The position numbers and the translations under genes are program-made. A stretch of DNA of 14,809 nucleotides from Lawsonibacter sp. (GTDB lineage Bacteria > Bacillota > Clostridia > Oscillospirales > Oscillospiraceae). How positions within the stretch are numbered: position 1 is the first letter of the stretch; every line of letters starts with the position of its first letter. The stretch lies in contig JAAWCR010000151.1 of the NCBI GenBank assembly GCA_022793355.1, positions 1 to 14,809 on the forward strand, written 5' to 3'. Under the pieces are notes generated by a model, which saw only the letters and a program-made list of their open reading frames with translations, did no database searches and was not told the DNA's origin. Below are positions 1-6,633 of the stretch, piece after piece.

Positions 1-152
1 GCCAAGCGGGAGTTGTTGGCCGGGTCACCGCTGCCCCCGGTCTTTACCGCCACAATCATCTCACGGGCGATTTTGGTAAAAATCTGGGAGCGCTTGGCAT
101 CAGCTGCGCCCTTGGTTTTTTGTATATTGTGCCACTTGGAATGTCCGGACAT
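1..152 (-). CDS. yebC: YebC/PmpR-family regulator, 5' part only
   Basis: The first 50 codons are present and the gene runs off the left edge of the window. The product starts MSGHSKWHNIQKTKGAADAK, the near-invariant N-terminus of the YebC/PmpR family, followed by KRSQIFTKIAREMIVAVKTG. Family members are cytosolic, about 240 residues long, and are described as DNA-binding regulators and, more recently, as translation factors that relieve ribosome stalling. The ATG at 152 is supported by a GGGGA Shine-Dalgarno element about 9 nt upstream. A strong promoter lies at 188-216, so the gene probably has its own transcript. Its first 53 bases are overlapped, in another frame, by the extended 3' end of the upstream acetyltransferase gene. 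The family call is secure; the regulatory target cannot be told from this fragment. Confidence 0.95.
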   Translation of the reverse strand, partial: MSGHSKWHNIQKTKGAADAKRSQIFTKIAREMIVAVKTGGSGDPANNSRL

Positions 153-672
153 GAATATCTTCCCCTTTTTGTGTAATAAGCGGTGGTATTATACCACTGT
201 TTTTCTCGATTTGCAAGTCTCCTGCGCCATTTTCCACTCCATTGTCCTGCGCCATTTTCCACTCCATTGTATATTCCGCTTCGCCGGTACCCTCATCTAT
301 GCCTTCACCGCAAATAGAAAAGCGCTCGCTCAGATAAAATTTCACCGCCCGCCTGTTTTTTTGATACACCTTCAAGCTCAGCCGTTCTTTTCTCCCTTTT
401 ACGAAACCAATCAGCTTTTTTCCAATCCCTTGGGACTGCGCCTCGCTCCGCACAAAGATTCCCGCAACGTAGTCTTTCTGCAGTCCCACGAAGCCCTGAA
501 TCCCCTGTTCGTCCTCATAGACGTACAATTCCGCCTGCGGCATCATCTCTTTAACCGCCTCAAAATTGGCCCTCCAATACTGGTCGGGGATAAAGGCGTG
601 GGCCTTTACATTCGTATCCAGCCAGATGTCCGCGATTCGTCCGGCGTCCTGTTCCCGAGCGCTTCTAATCAC
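100..672 (-). CDS. YiaC-like GNAT N-acetyltransferase with shifted C-terminus
   Basis: A GNAT-family acetyltransferase transfers acetyl from acetyl-CoA to an amine; the closest family I recognise is E. coli YiaC, a protein-lysine acetyltransferase. The start (MIRSAREQDAGRIADIWL), AHAFIP..YW at about 25-33, the acetyl-CoA loop QSQGIGKKL at about 79-87, VYQKN at 102-106, AVKFY at 109-113 and the final EYTMEWKM at 133-140 all fit YiaC. The start is GTG at 672 with GGAGGG upstream, 17 bp after the HD gene, so the two are probably cotranscribed. The core should end near residue 140-152. A perfect 25-bp tandem duplication at 221-270 shifts the frame after Gln142, and translation continues to residue 190, overlapping yebC by 53 bp. 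Without one copy the frame would end at a TAA in the yebC promoter, giving about 152 residues. The enzyme core looks intact; the substrate is unknown. Confidence 0.85.
   Translation of the reverse strand: MIRSAREQDAGRIADIWLDTNVKAHAFIPDQYWRANFEAVKEMMPQAELYVYEDEQGIQGFVGLQKDYVAGIFVRSEAQSQGIGKKLIGFVKGRKERLSLKVYQKNRRAVKFYLSERFSICGEGIDEGTGEAEYTMEWKMAQDNGVENGAGDLQIEKNSGIIPPLITQKGEDIHVRTFQVAQYTKNQGRS
183..197. repeat. Perfect inverted repeat centred on the yebC -10 box
   Basis: GTGGTAT, one base, ATACCAC: a 7-bp perfect dyad whose centre is the TATAAT hexamer of the yebC promoter. The position is suitable for a repressor operator that blocks RNA polymerase binding. It could also be partly fortuitous, because TATAAT-like sequence is itself close to palindromic. 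The bases that matter are the outer GTGG/CCAC. Confidence 0.5.
188..216 (-). promoter_or_regulatory. Promoter of yebC, extended -10 type
   Basis: On the minus strand there is TTGCAA at 216-211 (4 of 6 match to TTGACA), a 17-bp spacer, and a perfect TATAAT at 193-188. TGG immediately precedes TATAAT, giving an extended -10. Transcription would start near 181, about 30 nt before the yebC ATG. The -10 box sits inside a 15-bp inverted repeat listed separately. The promoter now lies inside the read-through tail of the acetyltransferase reading frame. Confidence 0.75.
221..270. repeat. Perfect 25-bp tandem duplication
   Basis: Two identical adjacent copies occupy 221-245 and 246-270. Each starts CCTGCGCCAT on the plus strand and ends CTCCATTGT. 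The unit is not a multiple of three, so the second copy is read in a shifted frame: the first copy encodes TMEWKMAQ on the minus strand and the second encodes NGVENGAG. The duplication lies within the 3' end of the acetyltransferase gene, just upstream of the yebC -35 element. The absence of any difference between copies suggests a recent event. Confidence 0.95.
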
Positions 673-689
673 AGCGTTGCCCTCCGTTC

Positions 690-1271
690 TCAGTCCAGCG
701 CCGCCACAGCCTCCTCAATGGCCCCCTCCTCGGCCTGCATAGCCTTGAGTGTCATATCCAGCAGCTTGTCCAAGTCCCAGCCCAGCAGCTCCGCGCCGCT
801 GGAAATCACGTCCCGGGAACAGCCGGCGGCAAATTTCTTGTCCTTAAATTTCTTTTTCAGGGATTTCAGCTCCATGTCCGCGGTGCTTTTGGAGGGCCGC
901 ATGAGAGCCGCCGCCCCGATGAGACCGGTGAGCTCGTCGCTGGCGTAGAGCACCTTTTCCATCTCGTGCTCCGGCTTGATGTCCACGCACAGGCCCCAGC
1001 CGTGGCTGGCAGTGGCGCGGACCAAAGCCTCCTCCACCCCGGCCTGACGCATCAGCTCCTGGCTCTTGACACAGTGCTCATCCGGCCACTGCTCGAAGTC
1101 CAGGTCGTGGAGCAGGCCCACAATGGACCAGAACTCCGCTTCTTCCCCATAGCCCAGCTCCTGAGCGTACCAGCCCATGACATGCTCCACCGTGACGGCG
1201 TGGCGCAGATGAAAGGGCTCCTTATTGTATTGGGTCAGCAGCTTCCAGGCCTGAGAACGGGTCATAACCAT
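690..1271 (-). CDS. HD-superfamily hydrolase (COG2316-like)
   Basis: A 193-residue cytosolic protein with the metal-binding pattern of HD phosphohydrolases: H24 in LRHAVTVEH, the H55-D56 pair in GLLHDLDFE, H90 in ATASH, and D112 in YASDELTGLI. The segment ALMRPSKSTADMELKSLKKKFKDK followed by FAAG at about 122-149 matches the uncharacterised HD hydrolase group I know as COG2316, which has a conserved RPxK and KKFKxKxFAAG. Proteins of this fold hydrolyse phosphate esters or nucleotides; the substrate here is unknown. The start is ATG at 1271 with GGAGAG 8 nt upstream; a second ATG lies two codons later. The gene follows the degV terminator and precedes the acetyltransferase gene by 17 bp, so these two form a small unit. 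A candidate promoter lies at 1367-1396. Confidence 0.88.
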   Translation of the reverse strand: MVMTRSQAWKLLTQYNKEPFHLRHAVTVEHVMGWYAQELGYGEEAEFWSIVGLLHDLDFEQWPDEHCVKSQELMRQAGVEEALVRATASHGWGLCVDIKPEHEMEKVLYASDELTGLIGAAALMRPSKSTADMELKSLKKKFKDKKFAAGCSRDVISSGAELLGWDLDKLLDMTLKAMQAEEGAIEEAVAALD

Positions 1272-1295
1272 ATCAATCTCTCCTTATTATTTTTG

Positions 1296-1363
1296 TAGGG
1301 GCCGCCGCTCTCGGCGGCCCGCTCCTCTACCATAAAAAGGGCCGCCATGGGCGGCGGCCCCTA
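1296..1363. repeat. Compound GC-rich palindromic element
   Basis: The outer arms at 1296-1308 (TAGGGGCCGCCGC) and 1351-1363 (GCGGCGGCCCCTA) are a perfect 13-bp inverted repeat. Two hairpins are nested inside: 1299-1307 with 1312-1320 (9-bp arms, 4-base loop) and 1339-1346 with 1353-1360 (8-bp arms, 6-base loop). The second doubles as the degV terminator. The element fills most of the gap between degV and the HD gene. Its GGGCCGCC core resembles palindromes at 3549-3567 and elsewhere in the window, so it may be a copy of a dispersed intergenic repeat. Confidence 0.85.
1333..1360 (-). terminator. Intrinsic terminator after degV
   Basis: On the minus strand GGGCCGCC (1360-1353), a six-base loop and GGCGGCCC (1346-1339) form an all-GC 8-bp stem followed directly by TTTTTAT (1338-1332). 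It begins about 33 bases after the degV stop. This is the best rho-independent terminator in the window and probably ends the thiI-degV transcript. Confidence 0.8.
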
Positions 1364-1366
1364 AAC

Positions 1367-1396
1367 ATTATGAACACAAACAGGCGGTTTTGTCAA
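1367..1396 (-). promoter_or_regulatory. Candidate promoter for the HD hydrolase/acetyltransferase pair
   Basis: On the minus strand there is TTGACA (1396-1391, perfect -35), an 18-bp spacer, and CATAAT (1372-1367, 5 of 6 match to TATAAT). The -35 overlaps the degV stop codon. The predicted start site, near 1360, falls at the first base of the terminator stem, so the HD gene's leader would carry the compound palindrome. The match is good, but the overlap with a terminator makes its use uncertain. Confidence 0.5.
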
Positions 1397-2226
1397 TAGG
1401 CCACCACAATTCCGCCGTCGTAGGCGTAGACGCTGGTGACGCCCCCGGCCTCGGTAATAAGGATGTGGGCAAATTTGCACTTGGCCTCCAGCATGGCCTT
1501 CACCTGAAAGGCCCGCTCCAGGCAGTTGCAGTGGCAGATGGCTAAGGTGCGGCCCACATGGGCGGCATCGGCGGCAATCTTGTCCACCATCTTCGTCAGC
1601 GCCTGCTTGATGGTCAGCGCCTGACCCAATTTACAGATCTCCCCTTCAGGAGTAGCGCCCATGAACAGCTTGATTTTCAGCGCTCCGGTAATCACCGACT
1701 GAAGCTTGGTGAGCCGTCCGTTTTTCCGCAGGTTTTCCAGGCTCTCCAGTACGAACATGGTCTGCATCTGATAAATAAACTGCTCCACCTCGGTCACCAC
1801 CCGTTTAAAGGGCATGCCTGTGGAGGCCAGGCGGTGGATGGCCATGGCAACCAGCAGCTCCCCGGAAGCGGCGGAACAGGAGTTGAACACATGGACATTA
1901 GCTTCGGGGTTGTCCTCCTCCATCAGAAGCCGGGCCTGCTCGGCGCTGTTGTGGGAGCCGCTGAGCAGCGCGGACAGCGTGACCACATAGATGTCGTCCA
2001 CCCCCTGGTAGGCGTCCAGATAGGCCTGGGGGGAGGGACAGGAGGTGGAGGGGGCGTCCTCGCTCTGACGCATGGACCACAGCAGATCCGCCTGGTCAAA
2101 GGTCTCGTCGTCCACAAACGTGCTGCCGTTGGACTGAATGGTCAGAGGAACCTTTACAAAGACCGGGTCCTTCAGCATAGCTGCGGTCAAATCGCAGCAG
2201 CTGTCCACAACAATTTTGAAACTCAT
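1393..2226 (-). CDS. DegV-family fatty-acid-binding protein (FakB-like)
   Basis: DegV/FakB proteins bind a fatty acid and present it to the FakA kinase, which makes acyl-phosphate for phospholipid synthesis. From the ATG at 2226 the product has 277 residues, normal for the family. Visible family blocks are the N-terminal KIVVDSCCDL (usually DSxxDL), TSCPSPQAY (usually TSQPS), LSALLSGSHNSA (usually SSxLSGTYxSA), and LENLRKNGRL (usually LxxLxKGGRI). The Cys replacements in the first two blocks are unusual but conservative in size. An upstream in-frame ATG at 2235 directly abuts AGGAG, so the ATG at 2226, 9 nt downstream of AGGAG, is preferred. The gene follows thiI by 128 bp, where I see no clear terminator or promoter, and ends at an intrinsic terminator. 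No fakA gene is visible. The family assignment is firm; the bound lipid is unknown. Confidence 0.92.
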   Translation of the reverse strand: MSFKIVVDSCCDLTAAMLKDPVFVKVPLTIQSNGSTFVDDETFDQADLLWSMRQSEDAPSTSCPSPQAYLDAYQGVDDIYVVTLSALLSGSHNSAEQARLLMEEDNPEANVHVFNSCSAASGELLVAMAIHRLASTGMPFKRVVTEVEQFIYQMQTMFVLESLENLRKNGRLTKLQSVITGALKIKLFMGATPEGEICKLGQALTIKQALTKMVDKIAADAAHVGRTLAICHCNCLERAFQVKAMLEAKCKFAHILITEAGGVTSVYAYDGGIVVAY

Positions 2227-2235
2227 GTGCTTCAT

Positions 2236-2240
2236 CTCCT
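2236..2240 (-). promoter_or_regulatory. Shine-Dalgarno site that selects the degV start
   Basis: AGGAG lies immediately before the ATG at 2235 (no spacer) but 9 nt before the in-frame ATG at 2226. Spacing therefore favours 2226. Confidence 0.7.
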
Positions 2241-2354
2241 GATATGGTTTTTTAAATCATATTCTGACAAACAGTTTACCATACCGCGGGGAAGTTGTAA
2301 AGGAGAATTTTAGAATCTGCATCCAATCGTTGCTTGGCGCTCAAAATACCGGCC

Positions 2355-3521
2355 TTAAACCTGTATCCGCTCGATGCCGTCCACCGCCGCCTGAACCATA
2401 GCCTCAATGTCAAGGCCTTGTTCCGCCGCCTCCAGCTCCTCCCGTGTGGGGCGCAAACGGGGATGGCGGGGGGTAAAGACAGTACAGCAGTCCTCATAGG
2501 GGAGAATGGAGGTATCGTAAGCGCCGATTTTTCGGGAAATTTTCACAATTTCCTCCTTATCCATCCCCACCACAGGGCGGAGAACGGGCAGTTCAACCAC
2601 CGCCCCGGTGACAGCCATCGCCTCCATAGTCTGGCTGGCCACCTGACCCAGGCACTCGCCGGTGACCAAAGCTTTGGCTCCGCACCGCCGGGCCACTCTC
2701 TCCGAGATGCGCATCATAAACCGGCGCATCACCAGCGTGAACAGCTCCTGGGGGCAAGAGCGGCGCAGCTCCTCCTGAATGGCGGTGAAGGGAACCACAT
2801 GGACGGTGAGCCGCCCGCACCAGGGGGTAAGCAGGCGCGCCAGCTCAATCACCTTTTCCTTAGCCTCGTTGGAGGTGTAGGGGTAGGAGAAGAAATGAAC
2901 CATCTCCAGGGCCACTCCCCGCTTGGCAACCATCCAGGAGGACACCGGGGAGTCAATGCCCCCGGACAGCAGGGACACCGCCCGGCCGTTGATGCCAACA
3001 GGCAGACCGCCGGCCCCCGGCTCGGGGTCGGCGTGGACAAAAGCGGCATAGTCCCGGACCTCCACATGCACGGTGAGCTCGGGGTGGTGGACATCCACCG
3101 TTAAATGGGGGTAGAGTTCGTCCAGCTCGCCCCCCACATACTGGCTGAGCTGGATGGAGGTCATGGGAAAACTCTTGTCCGCCCGCTTGGTCTCCACCTT
3201 GAAGGTACGGGCGGCGGACAGTTTATCGTCCAAATATTCCCGGGCGGCGGAAAGAATGGCGTCCTTGTCCTTCGCGCAGGCCCGAGCCCGGGACAGCCCC
3301 ACCACACCGAACACCTTGGTCAGCGCTTCCCAGGCCCCGTCCATGTCGCACTCGTCGGTCATTGGCTCCACATAGGTGGTGGACTGGCGGGTATACACCC
3401 GGAATTGACCTAAATTGTTCAGCCGACGGTAGATGTTAGCCTGAAGCTTATCCTCAAAGCTGCGGCGGTTCAGGCCTTTTAACACCATCTCCCCCAGCTT
3501 GAGGAGAATCATTTCGTTCAT
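2355..3521 (-). CDS. thiI: tRNA uridine 4-sulfurtransferase / thiamine sulfur transfer
   Basis: ThiI adenylates U8 of tRNA and inserts sulfur to make 4-thiouridine; it also feeds sulfur to thiazole synthesis. The 388-residue product starts MNEMILLKLGEMVLKG, the usual ferredoxin-like N-terminus. A THUMP domain lies at about 60-166, and the ATP-binding PP-loop SGGIDSP at 186-192 precedes VTGECLGQVASQT at about 286-298. The C-terminal PYEDCCTVFTPRHP at 341-354 is typical of Bacillus/Clostridium ThiI. There is no rhodanese domain, so persulfide would come from a separate cysteine desulfurase, not seen here. An in-frame GTG at 3530 has no Shine-Dalgarno, whereas the ATG at 3521 has AGGGTG 6 nt upstream. 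thiI follows rsgA across an 81-bp gap with a GC palindrome, replacing the rpe/thiN pair found there in many Firmicutes. Confidence 0.96.
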   Translation of the reverse strand: MNEMILLKLGEMVLKGLNRRSFEDKLQANIYRRLNNLGQFRVYTRQSTTYVEPMTDECDMDGAWEALTKVFGVVGLSRARACAKDKDAILSAAREYLDDKLSAARTFKVETKRADKSFPMTSIQLSQYVGGELDELYPHLTVDVHHPELTVHVEVRDYAAFVHADPEPGAGGLPVGINGRAVSLLSGGIDSPVSSWMVAKRGVALEMVHFFSYPYTSNEAKEKVIELARLLTPWCGRLTVHVVPFTAIQEELRRSCPQELFTLVMRRFMMRISERVARRCGAKALVTGECLGQVASQTMEAMAVTGAVVELPVLRPVVGMDKEEIVKISRKIGAYDTSILPYEDCCTVFTPRHPRLRPTREELEAAEQGLDIEAMVQAAVDGIERIQV

Positions 3522-3548
3522 TGCAATCACCCTGTTAAACGTTTGCGG

Positions 3549-3567
3549 GGGCGGCCCGCGGCCGCCC
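3549..3567. repeat. GC-only palindrome between rsgA and thiI
   Basis: GGGCGGCC, three bases, GGCCGCCC: a perfect 8-bp inverted repeat. On neither strand is it followed by a T run, so it is not a canonical intrinsic terminator. It lies about 30 bp upstream of the thiI start, inside the presumed transcript, and shares its GGCCGCCC core with the element at 1296-1363. It may act as an mRNA-stabilising or partial-termination hairpin, or be a dispersed repeat. Confidence 0.75.
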
Positions 3568-3602
3568 TCCGTTACATGTTGGCCAGATGTCCAAAGATAC
3601 CT

Positions 3603-4496
3603 TTATGTCTCTTTCCTCTGCCAATCCGGAATAGCCCTGGCTTGCTCATACAGGCGGATATAGCTCTGGTGCCGGGTGGGAGGTATCTCCCCAACCCGAA
3701 CAGCCTCTATAACTGCACAGCCTTTTTCCTTTACATGGGCACAGTCCTGAAACCGGCACTTGCCCAGAAATGGGGCAAACTCCCGAAAGGCATATTGCAG
3801 CTCCTCCTTCCGGGCCAGCTCCATCTTGTCCACATCAAAGGAGGAGAACCCTGGTGTGTCCACCGCCAGTGCGCCGCAGGACAGGCGAAACAGTTCCACA
3901 TGCCGGGTAGTGTGCCTTCCTCGACCCAGTTTATTGCTGATCTCGCCGGTAGCCAGGGAAAAATCGGTCTCCAGGGCGTTCAGGATACTGGACTTCCCCA
4001 CGCCGGAATTCCCTGTAAAGGCACATACCTTGTCGGCAATTGCCTGGCGTAGTTTGTCCAACCCCTCCCCCGTTTCAGCGCTCACCTGGAGGGTAGGAAA
4101 GCCCGCCCGCTTATAGATACGGGCCAAGTCCTCCCCTGGCTCTAAGTCGCACTTGTTGACACACACCAAAGTCTCACAACCCCGGCCAGCGGCGATAGCG
4201 GCCACCCGGTCAATCAGAAAGGGGTCGGTGACGGGCACTGCCTGGGAGGCCACTACCACCAAAAGGTCGATGTTGGCCACCGCCGGACGGTAAAATTCGT
4301 TTTTCCGGGGCAGTATTTCATCCAGCGCACCGTTACCCCCCTCTAAAGGGGTAAAACGCACCCGGTCTCCCACCAGAGGGGTGAGTTTGGCGTAGCGGTG
4401 CTTTCCCCGGGCCCGGCAGGCCGTCACAGCCTGCCCGTCGTCCACGTAGTAGAAGCCGCTCAGCGCCTTACAGATAATCCCCTCACGCATTGACAT
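3603..4496 (-). CDS. rsgA: Ribosome small-subunit biogenesis GTPase RsgA
   Basis: RsgA (YloQ/CpgA) is a circularly permuted GTPase that checks late maturation of the 30S decoding centre. The 297-residue product has an N-terminal OB-fold (about 1-70) and then G motifs in permuted order: NKCD at 114-117 (G4), SAETG at 139-143 (G5), GNSGVGKSS at 162-170 (G1), RHTT at 194-197 (G2) and DTPG at 213-216 (G3). A C-terminal zinc site follows with C247, C252, H254 and C260. All expected residues are present. The start at 4496 overlaps the prkC stop by 14 bp; a second ATG two codons on is possible. In B. subtilis the homologue is phosphorylated by PrkC, so the overlap with prkC fits functional coupling. 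This is the last gene of the tightly packed cluster. Confidence 0.97.
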   Translation of the reverse strand: MSMREGIICKALSGFYYVDDGQAVTACRARGKHRYAKLTPLVGDRVRFTPLEGGNGALDEILPRKNEFYRPAVANIDLLVVVASQAVPVTDPFLIDRVAAIAAGRGCETLVCVNKCDLEPGEDLARIYKRAGFPTLQVSAETGEGLDKLRQAIADKVCAFTGNSGVGKSSILNALETDFSLATGEISNKLGRGRHTTRHVELFRLSCGALAVDTPGFSSFDVDKMELARKEELQYAFREFAPFLGKCRFQDCAHVKEKGCAVIEAVRVGEIPPTRHQSYIRLYEQARAIPDWQRKET

Positions 4497-6588
4497 TACT
4501 GCCCTGGGTAAAGTCCACCGACTGAGTGCCGCTGGCCATGCCGTTGATGTAGATGGCCAGGGTCTTGACCCCTGTTCCGGTCACCCGCACCGGGAGGCTC
4601 ATCTGCATGGCGGTATCCACTGTCTCGTTGGCCACTTCCACTCCGTCCATCAGCACCCGTACGTTAATAATTCCCATTTCACTGTAGGGCGCCAAGTCGA
4701 TGGACTCCTCCCGGACCGTCATATTGGGGTCGGGTTCCACAGGCGTGGGCGGATCGGGGGGCTGGGTAGTGGGGTCTGGACCCTTGCTGATGACCAGATT
4801 GACGTCGGTGCCCTCGGGCACCTCGGTGTCCTTAGTTGGATACTGGCTGATTACCTTACCTTCTTCTACCTTGTCGTCATGGACCTCTTCGATTCTTCCA
4901 TCCTTCCCCAGGTTGTGCTGGGATATGGTGGCCATTGCCAGATCCTTCGTCATGCCCGCCAGATCCGGCATCTTAACGGGTTTGGCCTCGGGCCCCCGGC
5001 TGACCACCATATGAATTTCAGTGCCCGGGGTAAGGGGCACATCCTTCAGCGGAGTATAGGAAATGATGTGATTTTGCTCAATGGTCTCGTGGTTGGCGTA
5101 GTCGGGCGGGACCACTGGCTTTAAGCCCATGGCCCGCAGGGTATTGCAGGCCTCGTTAAAGTCCATATCCAGCAAATCAATCATCAAAACCGTCTCCAGC
5201 CCGCCACTGATAGTGACAGTGATATCAGTGACTGTCTCGTCTACCTTGCTATCAGCCTTAGGGGATTGGTCGATGATGGTGCCGGGCTCCGCTTCGTCGG
5301 TGATTGTCTCCCCCTCCACCAGCTTGAACCGGCCCAAAAGCTCGCTGTCGCCCTGCACCTCTTCCAGGGTCTTGCCCACCAGCTCAGGGACAGCGTAGGT
5401 TTCCGACGGGGTCAGCATGTTGGCAAAAACGGTGTTCCACAGGAATGCTACCATCAGGACCACGAACAGAAGCACAGCGGCGGTGGCCAAAAACACCGGC
5501 CATACCGGCCCCCGGCGGGGAAATTCATCCTCGTCCTCATAGCGCCGGTTCCGGTGGGGAGCGGAGTAATCGTCCTCATCGTAGCGTCGGCCAGGCCGGC
5601 GGCGCTGGCCGTACTCCTCCTCATACACACGTCCGCTCTCCTCTACATACCGGCGGTCCTGAGACCGGACCGGGTGAACAGGGCGCACCTGGGTATATTC
5701 ATCCTCCGGGACCTCCTCGGGGTCAAATTCAGAGGTGTTGTAATCAAAATTGATGTTGGGATTTTTGCGAAATTCCTCCAGGTCGGCCAGCATCTCGTCG
5801 GCGGAGAGATAACGGTTGTCCGGGCTGGGGGCCATGGCCTTCATGGTGATAGCCTCCAGGGCCTCGGGGATGGAGGGCTCCAGCTCCCTGGGGGACAGGG
5901 GGATGGAATTGATATGCTGAATGGCAACCGCCACAGGGGTGTCCCCCTCAAAGGGCAGGCGGCCGGTAAGCATCTCATAGAGAACCACGCCAGCGGAGTA
6001 CAGATCGGAGCGGTTGTCGATATGGCTGCCCCTAGCCTGCTCGGGGGAGATATAATGGACGGAGCCCAGCGCCTCCTGGGTAAGGGTGCTGTGCCCACCT
6101 GAGGCCACCCGGGCGATACCGAAATCGGCCACCTTCACACTGCCGTCCCGCAGGACCATTACGTTGTGGGGCTTGATATCCCGGTGGATGATTCCACGGC
6201 TGTGGGCATGGCCCAGGGCCTTGGTAATCTGGGTAATGAAGTGAAGAGCCTCCCGCCAGTTGAGTTTGTTACCCTTCTTCTGCATATACTGTTTGAGGGT
6301 AATGCCGTCTATCAGCTCCATAACGATGTATTCCAGCTCAGAGGAACGGCTCACATCATATACCGCGACGATGTTCGGGTGCGACAGCATGGCTACGGCC
6401 TGGGATTCGTCGTGGAACCGGCGGCGGAATTCCGCGTCCTGGGACAGGTCCTCCCGGAGAATCTTAATGGCCACCAGCCGGTTGAGGCGGTGGCAGCGGG
6501 CCTTGTATACCTTGGCCATGCCGCCGGTGCCCACCAGCTCCAGTATCTCATATCGATTATCGAGTAATTTACCGATGTATTGATCCAT
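4483..6588 (-). CDS. prkC: Membrane Ser/Thr protein kinase with PASTA domains
   Basis: PrkC/Stk1-type kinases sense peptidoglycan fragments or lipid II outside the cell and phosphorylate cytosolic proteins controlling cell wall synthesis, translation and germination. The 701-residue product has a complete kinase domain: glycine loop GTGGMAKVY at 20-28, Lys42, Glu61, HRDIKPHN at 135-142, DFG at 155-157 and SPE at 181-183, with possible activation-loop phosphosites S167, T168 and T170. A very charged Arg/Glu/Asp-rich juxtamembrane linker spans about 280-360, and one transmembrane helix lies at about 362-384. Three PASTA-like repeats follow (about 397-463, 466-532, 536-604), then a Pro-rich hinge and a C-terminal beta-rich domain of about 80 residues. 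The start at 6588 has GGAGG 9 nt upstream. It is paired with phosphatase gene stp upstream and overlaps rsgA downstream. Confidence 0.96.
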   Translation of the reverse strand: MDQYIGKLLDNRYEILELVGTGGMAKVYKARCHRLNRLVAIKILREDLSQDAEFRRRFHDESQAVAMLSHPNIVAVYDVSRSSELEYIVMELIDGITLKQYMQKKGNKLNWREALHFITQITKALGHAHSRGIIHRDIKPHNVMVLRDGSVKVADFGIARVASGGHSTLTQEALGSVHYISPEQARGSHIDNRSDLYSAGVVLYEMLTGRLPFEGDTPVAVAIQHINSIPLSPRELEPSIPEALEAITMKAMAPSPDNRYLSADEMLADLEEFRKNPNINFDYNTSEFDPEEVPEDEYTQVRPVHPVRSQDRRYVEESGRVYEEEYGQRRRPGRRYDEDDYSAPHRNRRYEDEDEFPRRGPVWPVFLATAAVLLFVVLMVAFLWNTVFANMLTPSETYAVPELVGKTLEEVQGDSELLGRFKLVEGETITDEAEPGTIIDQSPKADSKVDETVTDITVTISGGLETVLMIDLLDMDFNEACNTLRAMGLKPVVPPDYANHETIEQNHIISYTPLKDVPLTPGTEIHMVVSRGPEAKPVKMPDLAGMTKDLAMATISQHNLGKDGRIEEVHDDKVEEGKVISQYPTKDTEVPEGTDVNLVISKGPDPTTQPPDPPTPVEPDPNMTVREESIDLAPYSEMGIINVRVLMDGVEVANETVDTAMQMSLPVRVTGTGVKTLAIYINGMASGTQSVDFTQGSNVNA

Positions 6589-6633
6589 GGTAAATATCCT
6601 CCTTTTATATCAGCTCAGTTGACCTCTGGAAGC

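Noticed and set aside
1296..1363. Classical attenuator or riboswitch reading of the compound palindrome
   Set aside because: The competing long-range stem needs bases transcribed after the terminator T run, so it could not form in time to prevent termination. No ligand-binding core was recognised.
2242..2270. Possible degV promoter: TTGTCA at 2270-2265 with CCATAT 17 bp downstream
   Set aside because: The -10 is only a weak match and the start site would leave almost no leader before the Shine-Dalgarno. I therefore see nothing convincing in the thiI-degV gap (2227-2354).
6604..6612. Extended -10 (TGA TATAAA on the minus strand) upstream of prkC
   Set aside because: It would start transcription at about 6597, downstream of or inside the GGAGG ribosome site at 6602-6598, and no -35 was found. 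It is more likely AT-rich leader sequence.
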